Assembly (NCBI GenBank): GCA_021793405.1 | Contig: JAJYSV010000011.1 | Span: 24,199-88,198, forward strand | Reading direction: 5' to 3' | DNA: 64,000 nt | DNA from: Acidobacteriota bacterium | GTDB taxonomy: Bacteria > Acidobacteriota > Terriglobia > Terriglobales > Acidobacteriaceae | In this document: positions 38,170 to 46,701 of the stretch, piece after piece | Layout of the letters: the number at the start of each line of letters is the position of its first letter | Numbering within the stretch: position 1 is the stretch's first letter | Program-made: the position numbers and the translations under genes | The notes under the pieces: model-generated | What the model was told of the DNA's origin: nothing | The model's database searches: none | The model's input: the letters and a program-made list of their open reading frames with translations, nothing else

Positions 38170-38282
38170 GGGTGAAAATCTCCTCACAGGGACTAGCAAG
38201 TCAACTCGATTGTAGCAGCACAGCTAGAGAAATTTCTCAGCGACAGAGCAAAAATGGCGCAAGCGCGCGGCTTTGTCGGCCA

Positions 38283-39182
38283 TCATCTGTCCGCTGAGGA
38301 AGCCTGCCCAGTCCGCAGGACGGCGAACTCTCGTGCAGACGGGATGGGCTCCAGATTGCGTCCGGCAAACATGTCTTGAAACAGACCTACCAGCGGCGCA
38401 TGGATCTTTCCATTGGTGGCAAGGACCTCCGCGCTGGCGAGATGGAATGGACTGCCGTCGACGTACGTGACGGTCCCTCCCGCTTCCCGCACCAGCAGAA
38501 CACCCGCCGACGTGTCCCAAGGGTTCAGGTTGAACTCCCAATAGCCATCGAGGCGACCGCAGGCTGTATACGCCAGGTCGAGCGCGGCGGAACCCGCCCG
38601 GCGCACTCCATGCGAGCGTAACGTGATTTCCTGATAGAAATGCACGTTCGGATTTGCGTGCCGTTTGCGGCTGGGAAAGCCAGTCGCGATCAGCGATTCG
38701 GCCAGCGTTTCCGCCGACGAAACATGAATTGGCTTGCCATTCAAATATGCGCCACGACCCTTTTCCGCCACAAACATCTGATCCCGCAAAGGATCGTAAA
38801 TCACCCCGGCCACCAGCTCTCCGTCCACGTCCGGAGGTGTGCCGGGGGGGCGATGTTCCAGCCCCATGGAGACGCAAAATGCCGGGAAACCATGGGCAAA
38901 ATTCGTGGTGCCGTCCAGCGGATCGATATACCAGCGATACTCACAATCCATGTGTGAGCGGGTGCCTTCTTCGCCCACAATGCCGTAGTCTGGCCATTCG
39001 GCGTGGAGCCGGTCGACCAGCAGCGCTTCACTCTCCCGGTCGGCAACAGTCACCAGATCGGCTTCGCCTTTATATTCGGTGGCGACCCCGCGTTCATAAT
39101 GCGAGCGCAGCAGCGCCCCTGCGGAGCGCGCCATCTCAGACGCCGGGCCTGCATGAGGAAGGTGGAGATCGACCGCGCTCAT
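38283..39182 (-). CDS. inositol monophosphatase family protein
   Basis: This 299-residue Li+-sensitive-type, Mg2+-dependent phosphatase fold has the metal motifs GEEGT, WYIDPLDGTTNFAHGFP and the C-terminal NPWDTSAGVLLVREAGG. The substrate could be inositol phosphate, a related sugar phosphate or PAP; sequence alone does not decide. The start overlaps the stop of the Hfq-like gene by four bases (ATGA), so it is translated from the same message as the Hfq-like and VWA genes. E. coli SuhB, a relative, also binds RNA polymerase and NusA, so an RNA-linked role is conceivable but is speculation. Confidence 0.9.
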   Translation of the reverse strand: MSAVDLHLPHAGPASEMARSAGALLRSHYERGVATEYKGEADLVTVADRESEALLVDRLHAEWPDYGIVGEEGTRSHMDCEYRWYIDPLDGTTNFAHGFPAFCVSMGLEHRPPGTPPDVDGELVAGVIYDPLRDQMFVAEKGRGAYLNGKPIHVSSAETLAESLIATGFPSRKRHANPNVHFYQEITLRSHGVRRAGSAALDLAYTACGRLDGYWEFNLNPWDTSAGVLLVREAGGTVTYVDGSPFHLASAEVLATNGKIHAPLVGLFQDMFAGRNLEPIPSAREFAVLRTGQASSADR

Positions 39183-39502
39183 GCCATGGATTCCCCGTTG
39201 GCTTCTTTGTCTTTCCGTGGCGCGGGTCGTCGGGTCTGTTCCGTAATGGTCAAAATCTGGCGCTTGTAAATGAAGAGATTCGGCTTGCCTTCCCGGGTGA
39301 GGCGAATCATGCGGTCGTCAAAATATTCGATCCAGCCATGCAGCGACTCGCCATCCCGCAGTTGCACCATGACGGGCGTCTGCCGCTCGCTCAAAGTGCG
39401 CAGGTAGATCGCTTCCTGCCCTGTTTCCGTTTGAGGATGATGGGATTTTTGTTTGCGCCGGCCGCTGCCAGGGGTGTTCACGAGGGTAGTATATCGTCTC
39501 AC
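39179..39502 (-). CDS. hfq: Hfq-like Sm-fold RNA-binding protein
   Basis: This is a 107-residue protein. After a basic 28-residue extension (SGRRKQKSHHPQTETGQ) comes an Sm fold: 'YLRTLSERQTPVMVQLRDGESLHGWIEYFDDRMIRL' (Sm1, with the DG and FD landmarks) and NLFIYKRQILTI (Sm2). Canonical Hfq has Y-K-H in Sm2; here it is Y-K-R, so the RNA-binding pore may differ. The C-terminus is charged. The GTG start at 39502 overlaps the VWA stop (GTGA), and its stop overlaps the phosphatase start. Probable role: small-RNA chaperone. The Hfq identity is likely but not certain. Confidence 0.78.
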   Translation of the reverse strand: MRRYTTLVNTPGSGRRKQKSHHPQTETGQEAIYLRTLSERQTPVMVQLRDGESLHGWIEYFDDRMIRLTREGKPNLFIYKRQILTITEQTRRPAPRKDKEANGESMA

Positions 39503-40446
39503 TGCGCGGGTTGGGCGTAATAACCGGTGCGGTAATCGAGGTGATAGACCAGATTCAAGGCCGGCTTAGTCATCCGCACCTGAATCCGGCGAAACCCGCC
39601 GGGCTGGGATTCCATCCCCGCCTCGGCCCCCGCAGGATAGTAGCCCAGCAAATACTCCGAGCGAAGGGCAAGAGAGAGATGCGCCATGGCGCCTTGCAAC
39701 GGGTTGGAGGCATCGACATAAAAGTACTGACCGCCAGTATCTCGGGAAAGCTGAATCAGAGCATGTTCGCCGCCCAGATCGCGACCAGCGTCGGCGTCAA
39801 TGGGAACCAGGATCAGGCTTTCAATACTCGCCTGCGCGCGCAAAGCCGCCGTCCGCGCCTGCTGGTAGTCCACGCCAGCTACGCTGTTCGAACCGTCGCT
39901 GATCACCACGATGACTTTACGACCCGTAAATAGCTCGAGATCGTTCGCGCCACGCGCAATCGCTGCGTATAAAGCAGTCGGCCCGTCTCCCTGCAGACGT
40001 CGCAAGCCACGATCCAAGCTGCGAGGATTGCCGGTGAATGGAACTACCTCCGTCACATCGCCAGCGAATCCCAATAGCTCCAGGCGATCTCCTGGACGCA
40101 ACAGGGAACGGGCAAACTCGTATGCGGCCTGGCGGGCAAGCGGCAGGTCTTTGCGGACGCTCACGCTGGTGTCGATTGCAAAAACAAGCGACAGAGGCTG
40201 CGCCGCATTCGGTTCACACAGCGTGATAGTTTCCGGATGACCATTTTCGGTCAGAGTGAAGTCGTCTCGACCGAGGCCGGCTACCGGTCTGCCGCGGCCA
40301 TCGGTGACATTGACCGGAACATTCACCAGATTCACATGGACTCGCAGCGATTCGCTGGAAACCGGGGGTGGCGCAGCCACCTGCGCCGATGCTGCAAGAA
40401 CCAGGGCCAAGGCCGCGAAGGCAACTCCGGCCGTGCGTCCACTCAC
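39499..40446 (-). CDS. exported VWA-domain protein (Acidobacteria VWFA-related type)
   Basis: This 315-residue protein has a signal peptide (VAFAALALVLAASAQVA). Residues about 35-80 carry 'HVNLVNVPVNVTDGRGRPVAGLGRDDFTLTENG', the standard lead-in of the VWFA-related domain typical of Acidobacteriota. The VWA fold has a complete MIDAS: DTSVS (92-96), Thr in GDGPTAL, and 'VIVVISDGSN'. It ends 'SEYLLGYYPAG ... RIQVRMTKPALNLVYHLDYRTGYY'. It probably mediates metal-dependent protein contacts at the envelope; partner unknown. The GTG start lies two bases after the Moco synthase stop, and the stop overlaps the Hfq-like start. Confidence 0.85.
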   Translation of the reverse strand: MSGRTAGVAFAALALVLAASAQVAAPPPVSSESLRVHVNLVNVPVNVTDGRGRPVAGLGRDDFTLTENGHPETITLCEPNAAQPLSLVFAIDTSVSVRKDLPLARQAAYEFARSLLRPGDRLELLGFAGDVTEVVPFTGNPRSLDRGLRRLQGDGPTALYAAIARGANDLELFTGRKVIVVISDGSNSVAGVDYQQARTAALRAQASIESLILVPIDADAGRDLGGEHALIQLSRDTGGQYFYVDASNPLQGAMAHLSLALRSEYLLGYYPAGAEAGMESQPGGFRRIQVRMTKPALNLVYHLDYRTGYYAQPAQ

Positions 40447-40448
40447 GG

Positions 40449-41216
40449 CTACTCGCCGCCAATCTCGGCCTTCGCAGGGGCATGGGTCGAGATCTCTGCT
40501 GGGAATGGTTCGCCGTCGGCCCAGACCGCGCCGTCTTCAAACCATTCCTTCTTCCAAATGGGCACTGTTCTTTTCAGTGTGTCGATGATCCATCGGCAGG
40601 CCTCAAAGGCCTGCGCGCGATGCGCGGAAGCCACGACGATCAGAACACTGGTCTCGCCGATCTGCAAGCGCCCCAGCCGATGAGCCAACGCAATTTCGCG
40701 AACAGCGAAGTGTTGTTTTGCATCGCTCACGAGCACCCGCATCTGGCTGAGCGCCATCGCTTCATAGGCCTCGTAATCGAGGAACAGGGTGCGACGTCCG
40801 CGCGTGTGATTGCGAACGATGCCGTCGAAGACGACCACTGCGCCAGCCTCGTCCTCTTTGACCTGCGCGACCAGTGCTTCGGCATCAATGGCCTCGCGCT
40901 GCAACCGTACCCAATCCAGCTTGTCATCGGCAGACCTCGGAGGGTCATGGTCGGCGCAACCGCCGCTGACGGGAGGCAGCAGCGCCACTTCATCTCCCTC
41001 CTGCAGCACATGAGAAGGAAACGCGTATTCACGATTCACGGCGATCGCCAGCGAACTTGCAAATTTCTGCATCTGCGGAGTGGCCGTTGTGAAACGACGC
41101 AGAAGCTCCTCTACCGTGGCCTGCTCGGGCAGTTCCATCGTCTCGCAGGACGAGGGTTCCCCGTCCCGAGCCAGCAGATCCTTCAACGCGCCAAATAGCA
41201 GAATACGTACTTGCAT
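40449..41216 (-). CDS. moaX: fused molybdopterin synthase MoaD-MoaE
   Basis: This single chain of 255 residues makes molybdopterin from cyclic pyranopterin monophosphate. Residues 1-86 are a MoaD ubiquitin-like domain ending ALLPPVSGG. Residues about 98-255 are MoaE, with 'GAVVVFDGIVRNHTRGRRT', 'IALAHRLGRLQIGETSV', 'AHRAQAFEACRWIIDTLKRTVPIWKKE' including the catalytic lysines. The diglycine that must become a C-terminal thiocarboxylate is internal (Gly85-Gly86, then CADHDPP). A cleavage after Gly86, or an alternative sulphur relay, would be needed. Fused enzymes are known in mycobacteria (MoaX) and Deinococcus. No other Moco gene is in the window. Confidence 0.9.
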   Translation of the reverse strand: MQVRILLFGALKDLLARDGEPSSCETMELPEQATVEELLRRFTTATPQMQKFASSLAIAVNREYAFPSHVLQEGDEVALLPPVSGGCADHDPPRSADDKLDWVRLQREAIDAEALVAQVKEDEAGAVVVFDGIVRNHTRGRRTLFLDYEAYEAMALSQMRVLVSDAKQHFAVREIALAHRLGRLQIGETSVLIVVASAHRAQAFEACRWIIDTLKRTVPIWKKEWFEDGAVWADGEPFPAEISTHAPAKAEIGGE

Positions 41217-41364
41217 ACCTCTAGATTATCTCTGTGCAGCAGTCTTCTCGACAGCAAACAGGTCGGGGGATTGAGTCGCCTTCGAACGACGCTACAGCGA
41301 GGCATCCTTTTCGAACCACGGGGCGAGGGGGCTGGCTCCCAGACTCTCTGGCTAGACACTCCTT

Positions 41365-42189
41365 CTACTCGCTTCGCCGAAAATATAGGCCACCCATTCT
41401 CAGGATTGTGTGTTGAGGGTGAAAAGGAATGTCACACGACAAGTCCGGGACCTCCCAGCTATCGACAACTTCATAACCAAAGTCCTTGAAATAGCCAAGA
41501 AATTCCGAACGATTGTAGACCCGATACGAAGAAATGGCGGGCCCGAAGTTTTGAATTGTCCAGAAAGACGGAGTCCGGTCCGTAAGAGGAACTTTATTGA
41601 TGATGACATGAAGGGGGAGCGAGGCTAACTTCTCCAGACATCCAGGAACTCCATCCCGGATATATTGAATTGTTCCAGCGGAAAAAAACAGCTTCGCAGG
41701 CGGAGCTTGTCGCAACTCATCATAGAAAACCAGCCCGGCTGCATGATTTTTCTCTGCGAGATGCCTTCCGGCTTCCGCAATCTTCGGAACTTCTACAATA
41801 TTCCAAGTAACTCCCTGGGGAAGACTCGTTCTCTCTGTGTACCCGTAGTAACTGAGGCCAATGCTGCCTCCGTAGTCCACCACACTATCATTTTCCTTGA
41901 GAATGGTCTGTATCCAGAAGAAGGTGGAGTAGGCCGTGGGTTGGATCATGTCGTAATGCGTCAGCCACAGCCGGGAAGACTCTTGATTGTCCCATCCAAT
42001 TCGATACGATGGCGGAATATGGCTTTGCGCCTCTTCATACGTGGAGAATACTCCAGTAAATATCCCGGTTTCATTTTTTCTGCTTAGGGTGTACCGTTCC
42101 ACGCCGCGCTCTGCCCACGGCAGCATTTTGCAAGCAGTCCCGACTCGGGTCCTGCAGAGCAGGATCTTCGCCAATGAAGTAAGACTCAT
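41365..42189 (-). CDS. putative methyltransferase, TIGR04325-like (paralogue 1)
   Basis: The protein has 274 residues. A SAM-type fold is suggested by 'NDSVVDYGGSIGLSYYGY' (motif I with an acidic-Gly-Gly signature), 'WNIVEVPKIAEAGR', 'LFFSAGTIQYI' and the ending 'SWEVPDLSCDIPFHPQHTILRMGGLYF'. It aligns along its whole length with the next gene upstream, including the N-terminal 'GVFSTYEEAQSHIP', so the two are tandem paralogues. The family is found in polysaccharide or natural-product loci but is poorly characterised. Base composition is visibly less GC-rich than in neighbouring genes, suggesting acquisition. No typical SD. Confidence 0.65.
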   Translation of the reverse strand: MSLTSLAKILLCRTRVGTACKMLPWAERGVERYTLSRKNETGIFTGVFSTYEEAQSHIPPSYRIGWDNQESSRLWLTHYDMIQPTAYSTFFWIQTILKENDSVVDYGGSIGLSYYGYTERTSLPQGVTWNIVEVPKIAEAGRHLAEKNHAAGLVFYDELRQAPPAKLFFSAGTIQYIRDGVPGCLEKLASLPLHVIINKVPLTDRTPSFWTIQNFGPAISSYRVYNRSEFLGYFKDFGYEVVDSWEVPDLSCDIPFHPQHTILRMGGLYFRRSE

Positions 42190-42252
42190 CGTAATTCCCT
42201 ACCTTCCGGCTTCGTGCCGTGGTAGTTGGCTGCAAATCCCGGCTTGCGAGTC

Positions 42253-43125
42253 TTAGACAACCTTTTCCGCATACTCAGAGGCTTTCGGCGTTAAGCCAAG
42301 CAGCATGCCCGTAAACTCCCTCACGGTATGGTCGGGATGAAATGGGATGTAACAGGAGACGTCCGGATTGCTCCATGAATCCAGTACGCTGTAGCCAAGA
42401 GACTTTATTTCTTCTGTAAATTCATCGGCGTTGAAGATCTTATACGGCGCGATCGCCGGCCCCATATTCTGCAAGGTGACAAACGGAGGACCTGCAGTGA
42501 GAGGAAGCTTGCTGAGGAGTAGATATCGCGGTGGAGTTTTTAGCGGCCGAATATAGTCCGACAGGTTCCTTTTGCAGTAATGCAAGGAGCCCGAAGCAAG
42601 GAAGATGTCGGCGGAGTCCGCATCTTCCGTATCCCCGGTGAAGCGAAGGTGCTTCTCTGTCGAGCCGGCCTCGGCTTGACGTTTTCTGGCTGCGGCAATG
42701 ACGGCCGGGACGTCATAGACGATCCATTCCAGTCCGTCCGGAAAGTCCAGGTACGGCGCGTAAGCGCGATAGGTCATGCCGCTGTATCCTCCAAAGTCGA
42801 AGATGCGGGTGCGAGGACCGATCAATTGGCGTAGCCAAAACAGGACTGGGTAGTCGGAAGCGAGTATTCTCGCTTTCTGTCCCAGAAACACCGCTGTCTC
42901 GGCATGGTCAAACCCTATGGTTTTCCCTGCTGGAATTGCCCGCTCGGCAGCTTCAAAAGAGGGATAGACGCCGGAAAACATGCGTTGCCACTGATTGACA
43001 CGGTCAAAGTGCTGGTCGTATTCGAACCGGTGCCACTTTCGCAGCAGTGGAAAGTGATTCTCCAGCCAATCCACGCCCGCTTTGCATTGTGGGGAGAGCA
43101 ATATCGACTTGGCGATGTGCCCCAT
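42253..43125 (-). CDS. putative methyltransferase, TIGR04325-like (paralogue 2)
   Basis: This is a 290-residue protein. The start at 43125 (MGHIAKSILLSP) is chosen because it aligns with the N-terminus of paralogue 1 (MSLTSLAKILL); a TTG at 43200 would add 25 unmatched residues. Motif I reads RIFDFGGYSGMTYRAY, followed by 'EWIVYDVPAVIAAARK', 'DIFLASGSLHY', 'LLSKLPLTAGPPFVTLQNMGPAIAPYKIFN' and SCYIPFHPDHTVREF. The last blocks match paralogue 1 closely. It likely methylates a sugar or peptide intermediate, but this is inferred only from the fold. 63 bases separate the two genes. Confidence 0.65.
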   Translation of the reverse strand: MGHIAKSILLSPQCKAGVDWLENHFPLLRKWHRFEYDQHFDRVNQWQRMFSGVYPSFEAAERAIPAGKTIGFDHAETAVFLGQKARILASDYPVLFWLRQLIGPRTRIFDFGGYSGMTYRAYAPYLDFPDGLEWIVYDVPAVIAAARKRQAEAGSTEKHLRFTGDTEDADSADIFLASGSLHYCKRNLSDYIRPLKTPPRYLLLSKLPLTAGPPFVTLQNMGPAIAPYKIFNADEFTEEIKSLGYSVLDSWSNPDVSCYIPFHPDHTVREFTGMLLGLTPKASEYAEKVV

Positions 43126-43327
43126 AAAGGTCGCTGCGCGGATTTCCTTTGAATCCGCACGAGCCGGGATAACTCGTGAATCCGAACTGCAAAAGTTCAA
43201 TTGCTCCAGATACCGTAGGAATCGATGGCGTCCAAGGCAATTGGCAAAGTTTATTCGTTCTCGACTCTATCACAGCGCGATGCCCTGTCAAGGCGGGCAA
43301 AGACCAACCCGATATCGCCGAGATCCT

Positions 43328-44509
43328 TTAGACCTGACCCTTTTGGAACATCTGTTTGATGCCGCGCAAAGCCTGGCGCGTTCGTTCTTCGTTTTCAATC
43401 AGAGAAAAGCGGACATGCCCGTCTCCATGCTCGCCAAAGCCAATCCCGGGACTGACAGCTACCTTGGCGTCCGTCAGCAGTTTCTTTGAAAACTCGAAGG
43501 AGCCGATCTTTCGGTAGGCATCTGGAATGGGTGCCCAGACGAACATCGTTGCTTTTGGCAATTCCACAGGCCACCCGGCCTGATTCAGACCCTGCACCAG
43601 CACGTCGCGGCGTTTGCGATAGTTATCGCAAATCTGTTGCACGCACTCCTGCGGGCCTTCCAACGCCTGGATGGATGCCACTTGAATGGGAGTGAACGTC
43701 CCATAATCGAAGTAGCTTTTGATCCGGCCAAGAGCAGCCACAAGCGCGGAATTGCCGACCATGAAACCGACTCTCCAGCCCGGCATGTTGTAGCTTTTCG
43801 ACAACGTAAAGAATTCAACGGCAATGTCCTTGGCTCCGGGAACCTGCAGGATGGAAGGCGCGCGATAGCCGTCAAAAACCAAGTCCGCATAGGCGAGATC
43901 GTGGATGACATACACGCCACATTCCCTGCATAAGCTGACAACTTCCTGAAAGAAAGCAAGGTCCACGCACTGCGTTGTCGGGTTGGATGGAAAATTGAGA
44001 ATCAGCATCTTCGGCCGCGGAATCATGGTGGGAAGAACATGCCGCAATTCAGACAGAAACACGGTTGCGTCATTGATCTCGATGTAGCGAACGTCCGCGC
44101 CGGCGATGATGGGGCCGTAGATGTGGATCGGATAACTCGGGTTGGGAACGATGACGGCATCGCCGCGATCCAGCGTGGCAAGACACAGGTGCGCGATGCC
44201 TTCCTTGGAGCCGATGGTTACGATGGCCTCGGTCAACGGATCGAGATCGACATCATAGCGCCGCTTGTACCAGTTGCAGATCGCCTTGCGCAGCCTGGGG
44301 ATGCCTTTGGACAGCGAATAGCGATGGGTGGCCGTCTTCTGCGCGGCCTCGATCATCTTGTCCACGATGTGCTTCGGCGTCGCGCCATCTGGATTCCCCA
44401 TGCCAAAGTCGACGATATCTTCCCCGCGTTGGCGCGCGGAGGCTTTCAGTTCATTGGTGGTGTTGAACACATAGGGAGGCAGCCGGGTCAATCGAGAGAA
44501 TTCTTCCAT
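43328..44509 (-). CDS. alaC: alanine/aspartate-type aminotransferase (AlaC-like)
   Basis: This 393-residue PLP-dependent class I/II aminotransferase probably makes alanine from pyruvate and glutamate. It opens '[33 protein letters not shown]', the AlaC/YfdZ N-terminus. It has '[29 protein letters not shown]', [11 protein letters not shown], '[13 protein letters not shown]', '[13 protein letters not shown]' and the PLP lysine in [15 protein letters not shown]. Substrate preference cannot be proven by eye; methionine or LL-DAP aminotransferases are related. It is upstream of the two methyltransferases with a 202-base gap, likely a separate unit. Confidence 0.88.
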   Translation of the reverse strand: MEEFSRLTRLPPYVFNTTNELKASARQRGEDIVDFGMGNPDGATPKHIVDKMIEAAQKTATHRYSLSKGIPRLRKAICNWYKRRYDVDLDPLTEAIVTIGSKEGIAHLCLATLDRGDAVIVPNPSYPIHIYGPIIAGADVRYIEINDATVFLSELRHVLPTMIPRPKMLILNFPSNPTTQCVDLAFFQEVVSLCRECGVYVIHDLAYADLVFDGYRAPSILQVPGAKDIAVEFFTLSKSYNMPGWRVGFMVGNSALVAALGRIKSYFDYGTFTPIQVASIQALEGPQECVQQICDNYRKRRDVLVQGLNQAGWPVELPKATMFVWAPIPDAYRKIGSFEFSKKLLTDAKVAVSPGIGFGEHGDGHVRFSLIENEERTRQALRGIKQMFQKGQV

Positions 44510-44630
44510 GGAATTGAAAAGTACCTGCTTGTTTCGTCTTGGGTGAAAAATCTTTTTGGATTAATCATCATTCTATCGCTATTGGAAGGGATGTCGAGGA
44601 CGCGGGGGAGCGAGGCCGCATAACGGAGAC

Positions 44631-44676
44631 AAGCAGATCCACGGCACGCCGAAAGAACGGCACGTCGGACCTGCTT
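44631..44676. terminator. hairpin downstream of the OsmC gene
   Basis: Outer arms 44631-44640 and 44667-44676 match at 9 of 10 positions, with an inner gccg/cggc pair. The T-run (ctttttat) is on the plus-strand side, so its fit to the minus-strand osmC transcript is only moderate. It is the only structure seen in the 238-base gap before alaC. Confidence 0.35.
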
Positions 44677-44747
44677 TTTATCCCGATGTTCGCGAATCGA
44701 GAGCAGATTCAGTTGGAGCGGGGTTCAGGTATCCCTGTATGGCCCAA

Positions 44748-45164
44748 TTATCCTGGCAGAGTCGCCAGCGCGCTTGTCGTCAACTCAATCTTTATTTCCG
44801 GGGGCGACATCATCGTGTTGTGAATCAGGCACTGGTGGACAGATCGCATGAGTCCCGTGGTCTGGTCGTCAGTAAGCTCGACGGGGCAGAAGACCTGAAT
44901 GCGAAAGTTGCCGAGCCGGGCAGGCTGGAGCAGCTTGTCGGCGGTCACGGATACTTCCACGCCAGTCTCGGCCAGGTTGCGGGTCCTTAGATATTGAGCG
45001 GCATAGAACGCCACACAAGAACCTAACGAGCCCAACAATAACTCCGGAGGCGTCATAGCGGCATCTTCGCCGCCATTCTCGGAAGGTTGGTCGCAGAGGA
45101 TCGTGTGAGAACGCGCCTGAATGGAGAACTGTACATGATTGAGGTGCGTGACTTTTACCTGCAT
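44748..45164 (-). CDS. OsmC/Ohr-family protein
   Basis: The 138 residues carry the two cysteines of the peroxidatic OsmC fold: ELLLGSLGSCVAFYAAQYL and HQCLIHNTMM. The N-terminal strand and 'QPSENGGEDAAMTPPELLLG' linker are typical of the YhfA/OsmC group. It probably reduces organic hydroperoxides in the cytosol, using lipoamide or a thiol donor. SD 'gagga' lies six bases before the ATG. It follows the sigma factor gene by 72 bases on the same strand and may respond to it; this is inference from position. Confidence 0.85.
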   Translation of the reverse strand: MQVKVTHLNHVQFSIQARSHTILCDQPSENGGEDAAMTPPELLLGSLGSCVAFYAAQYLRTRNLAETGVEVSVTADKLLQPARLGNFRIQVFCPVELTDDQTTGLMRSVHQCLIHNTMMSPPEIKIELTTSALATLPG

Positions 45165-45236
45165 GGGGGATCCTCGCTTTCATTGGAAAAGAGACATGGC
45201 GCAGGCAGTTCGTTACAGTGCGGAGGACATTTTCCC

Positions 45237-46130
45237 CTAGGTTGGCATTTCCAACATGCGTAGATATTCCTGGGTCAGAATGGAGCGCAAGCGAGGCGCG
45301 ACGGCGGGGTCACAGGGTACCTGAAGGGAGCGGCAGCGGTCGATGGCGAGACGCAAGTCGCGCAGGAAAGCCACACAGGCTGGACACGCGTCGATATGCT
45401 GACGCATTTGTTCGCAGGGGACGGGGCCCATTCTGCCATCCAGATATTCGGAGAGATTGGCGAACAGATCGCGACATTCCGCCGGCCGTTCAGTGGCTTT
45501 GGCATGAGATCGCTTCGCGTTCGTGGGCTTCGGCTTATCCGACTTCGCAGAGGAACTGTCCAGTGCGCGATCGATCTCTCTGCGCACGCTCAGGCGCGCG
45601 CGATGGAGACGTACCCTGACAGTTCCAGTCTGCAGCCCAAGTATTTCGGCGACCTGGTCGGTGGTTAGCTCCTCCATATCATGGAGCACGAGAACAATGC
45701 GCAGCGGTGCTGGAATCCGCAAGACCGCCTGATGCAGCAGTTGGTGCTGCTCGGCCTGTAGGAGGTTACCCTCGGGGCTGTCACGAACATCCTGCAACAG
45801 CCGCCCCAGTTCCGCATCGTCGGGCATCAGTTCATCCAGCGAGACTTTGTGCTTCGGCGCATGCACACCCTTACCGCGCATGCGCCAGCAGCGATTCCTG
45901 GTCACGGTATACAGCCAGACGGCGAGTGCCCGCGGCTCCTCGATCTTTGCCAGATGCGGGAGCGACCGGAAAAGAACCTCCTGCATGGTGTCTTCCGCGT
46001 CTTCCGGATGCCCGCAAACCTTCATGCTGAAGGAATAGACGGTGTTCTGTAGTAATCCGATCGCCTGGTCGATGGATTCGGGCGTATTGCGTCGCAGCAG
46101 GTTTGTGGCTTCGATCAGTTCGGATCGCAT
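45237..46130 (-). CDS. ECF-like sigma factor with fused zinc-finger anti-sigma-type domain
   Basis: This protein has 297 residues. Region sigma-2 covers about 20-95 ('VCGHPEDAEDTMQEVLFRSL', 'ALAVWLYTVTRNRCWRM') and sigma-4 about 130-195 ('IPAPLRIVLVLHDMEELTTDQVAEILGLQTGTVRVRLHRARLSVRREI'). A Lys/Ala-rich linker leads to a C-terminal ZAS-like zinc domain, 'ECRDLFANLSEYLDG ... CEQMRQHIDACPAC', with the H-x3-C-x2-C signature normally found in separate anti-sigma factors. Such fusions may be self-inhibited and redox- or metal-sensitive. No separate anti-sigma gene is next to it. osmC follows, and the RND operon lies upstream. Confidence 0.88.
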   Translation of the reverse strand: MRSELIEATNLLRRNTPESIDQAIGLLQNTVYSFSMKVCGHPEDAEDTMQEVLFRSLPHLAKIEEPRALAVWLYTVTRNRCWRMRGKGVHAPKHKVSLDELMPDDAELGRLLQDVRDSPEGNLLQAEQHQLLHQAVLRIPAPLRIVLVLHDMEELTTDQVAEILGLQTGTVRVRLHRARLSVRREIDRALDSSSAKSDKPKPTNAKRSHAKATERPAECRDLFANLSEYLDGRMGPVPCEQMRQHIDACPACVAFLRDLRLAIDRCRSLQVPCDPAVAPRLRSILTQEYLRMLEMPT

Positions 46131-46245
46131 CGCAGGAGGGTCTCAAGAACTACTTACAAAGATAAGTATATTCTCCCTGCGGGAGCTGCGACATAGGGAT
46201 CGAGTCCCGACATTCTTCAACCCACACGGAATCGATCGCCGACCA

Positions 46246-46476
46246 TCATTTCGTCTTTGGCCGCGCTGCCTCGAACATGCTGATACAGATCGGACCAATT
46301 CGTTCGAGCCACTGCCGCTCTTTGCCAGACACGCGTGCGGAGTACAAGGCAACGCAGGTGCGCACAAGGGCGATCGCGAGGTCCATCTCCGCGCCAGGAC
46401 GACGCGCCTCCAGACGAAACATGTGACGATAGACTTCGTCCTTGAGCGCATCGCTGTTGTTGGCGCGAGATGTCAT
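46246..46476 (-). CDS. small protein of unknown function
   Basis: This is a 76-residue soluble, basic protein. A good SD (aaggag), overlapping the stop of the DUF2892 gene, lies 11 bases before the ATG, which argues that it is real. It has an Arg/Glu-rich N-terminal half, one stretch with 'DLAIALVRTCVALYSARVSG' and no recognised domain. It is the last gene of the first RND operon by position (15 bases after DUF2892). Confidence 0.5.
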   Translation of the reverse strand: MTSRANNSDALKDEVYRHMFRLEARRPGAEMDLAIALVRTCVALYSARVSGKERQWLERIGPICISMFEAARPKTK

Positions 46477-46491
46477 GAACCGGCGATCTCC

Positions 46492-46701
46492 TTACTTGGC
46501 TGAAGTGGCGGCGGAATCCTTCAATCCCATCGCGCGAAAAATTGTCATGGCGGGACACCAGTTCGTTAGCGCGGACTGAAACAGATTCAGCCCGACAAAC
46601 GCTGTGAGCCAGAGCCAGTAAGTGGAAAACCGATATGCGAGTGCCAGGGAAACCAGCACGATGACGCCTGCGAGTAGACGAACGGCACGTTCAATTGTCA
46701 T
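46492..46701 (-). CDS. DUF2892 (YgaP-like) membrane protein
   Basis: This is a 69-residue protein with two hydrophobic helices (about 6-24 and 28-46). The conserved end of the first part reads 'ERAVRLLAGVIVLVSLALAY', and the second includes LNLFQSALTNWCPAMTIFRAMG, the NWCP signature of DUF2892 proteins. These are often linked to rhodanese or thiosulfate genes, but here the gene overlaps the RND permease stop (ATGA), so it is translated with the pump. Confidence 0.82.
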   Translation of the reverse strand: MTIERAVRLLAGVIVLVSLALAYRFSTYWLWLTAFVGLNLFQSALTNWCPAMTIFRAMGLKDSAATSAK

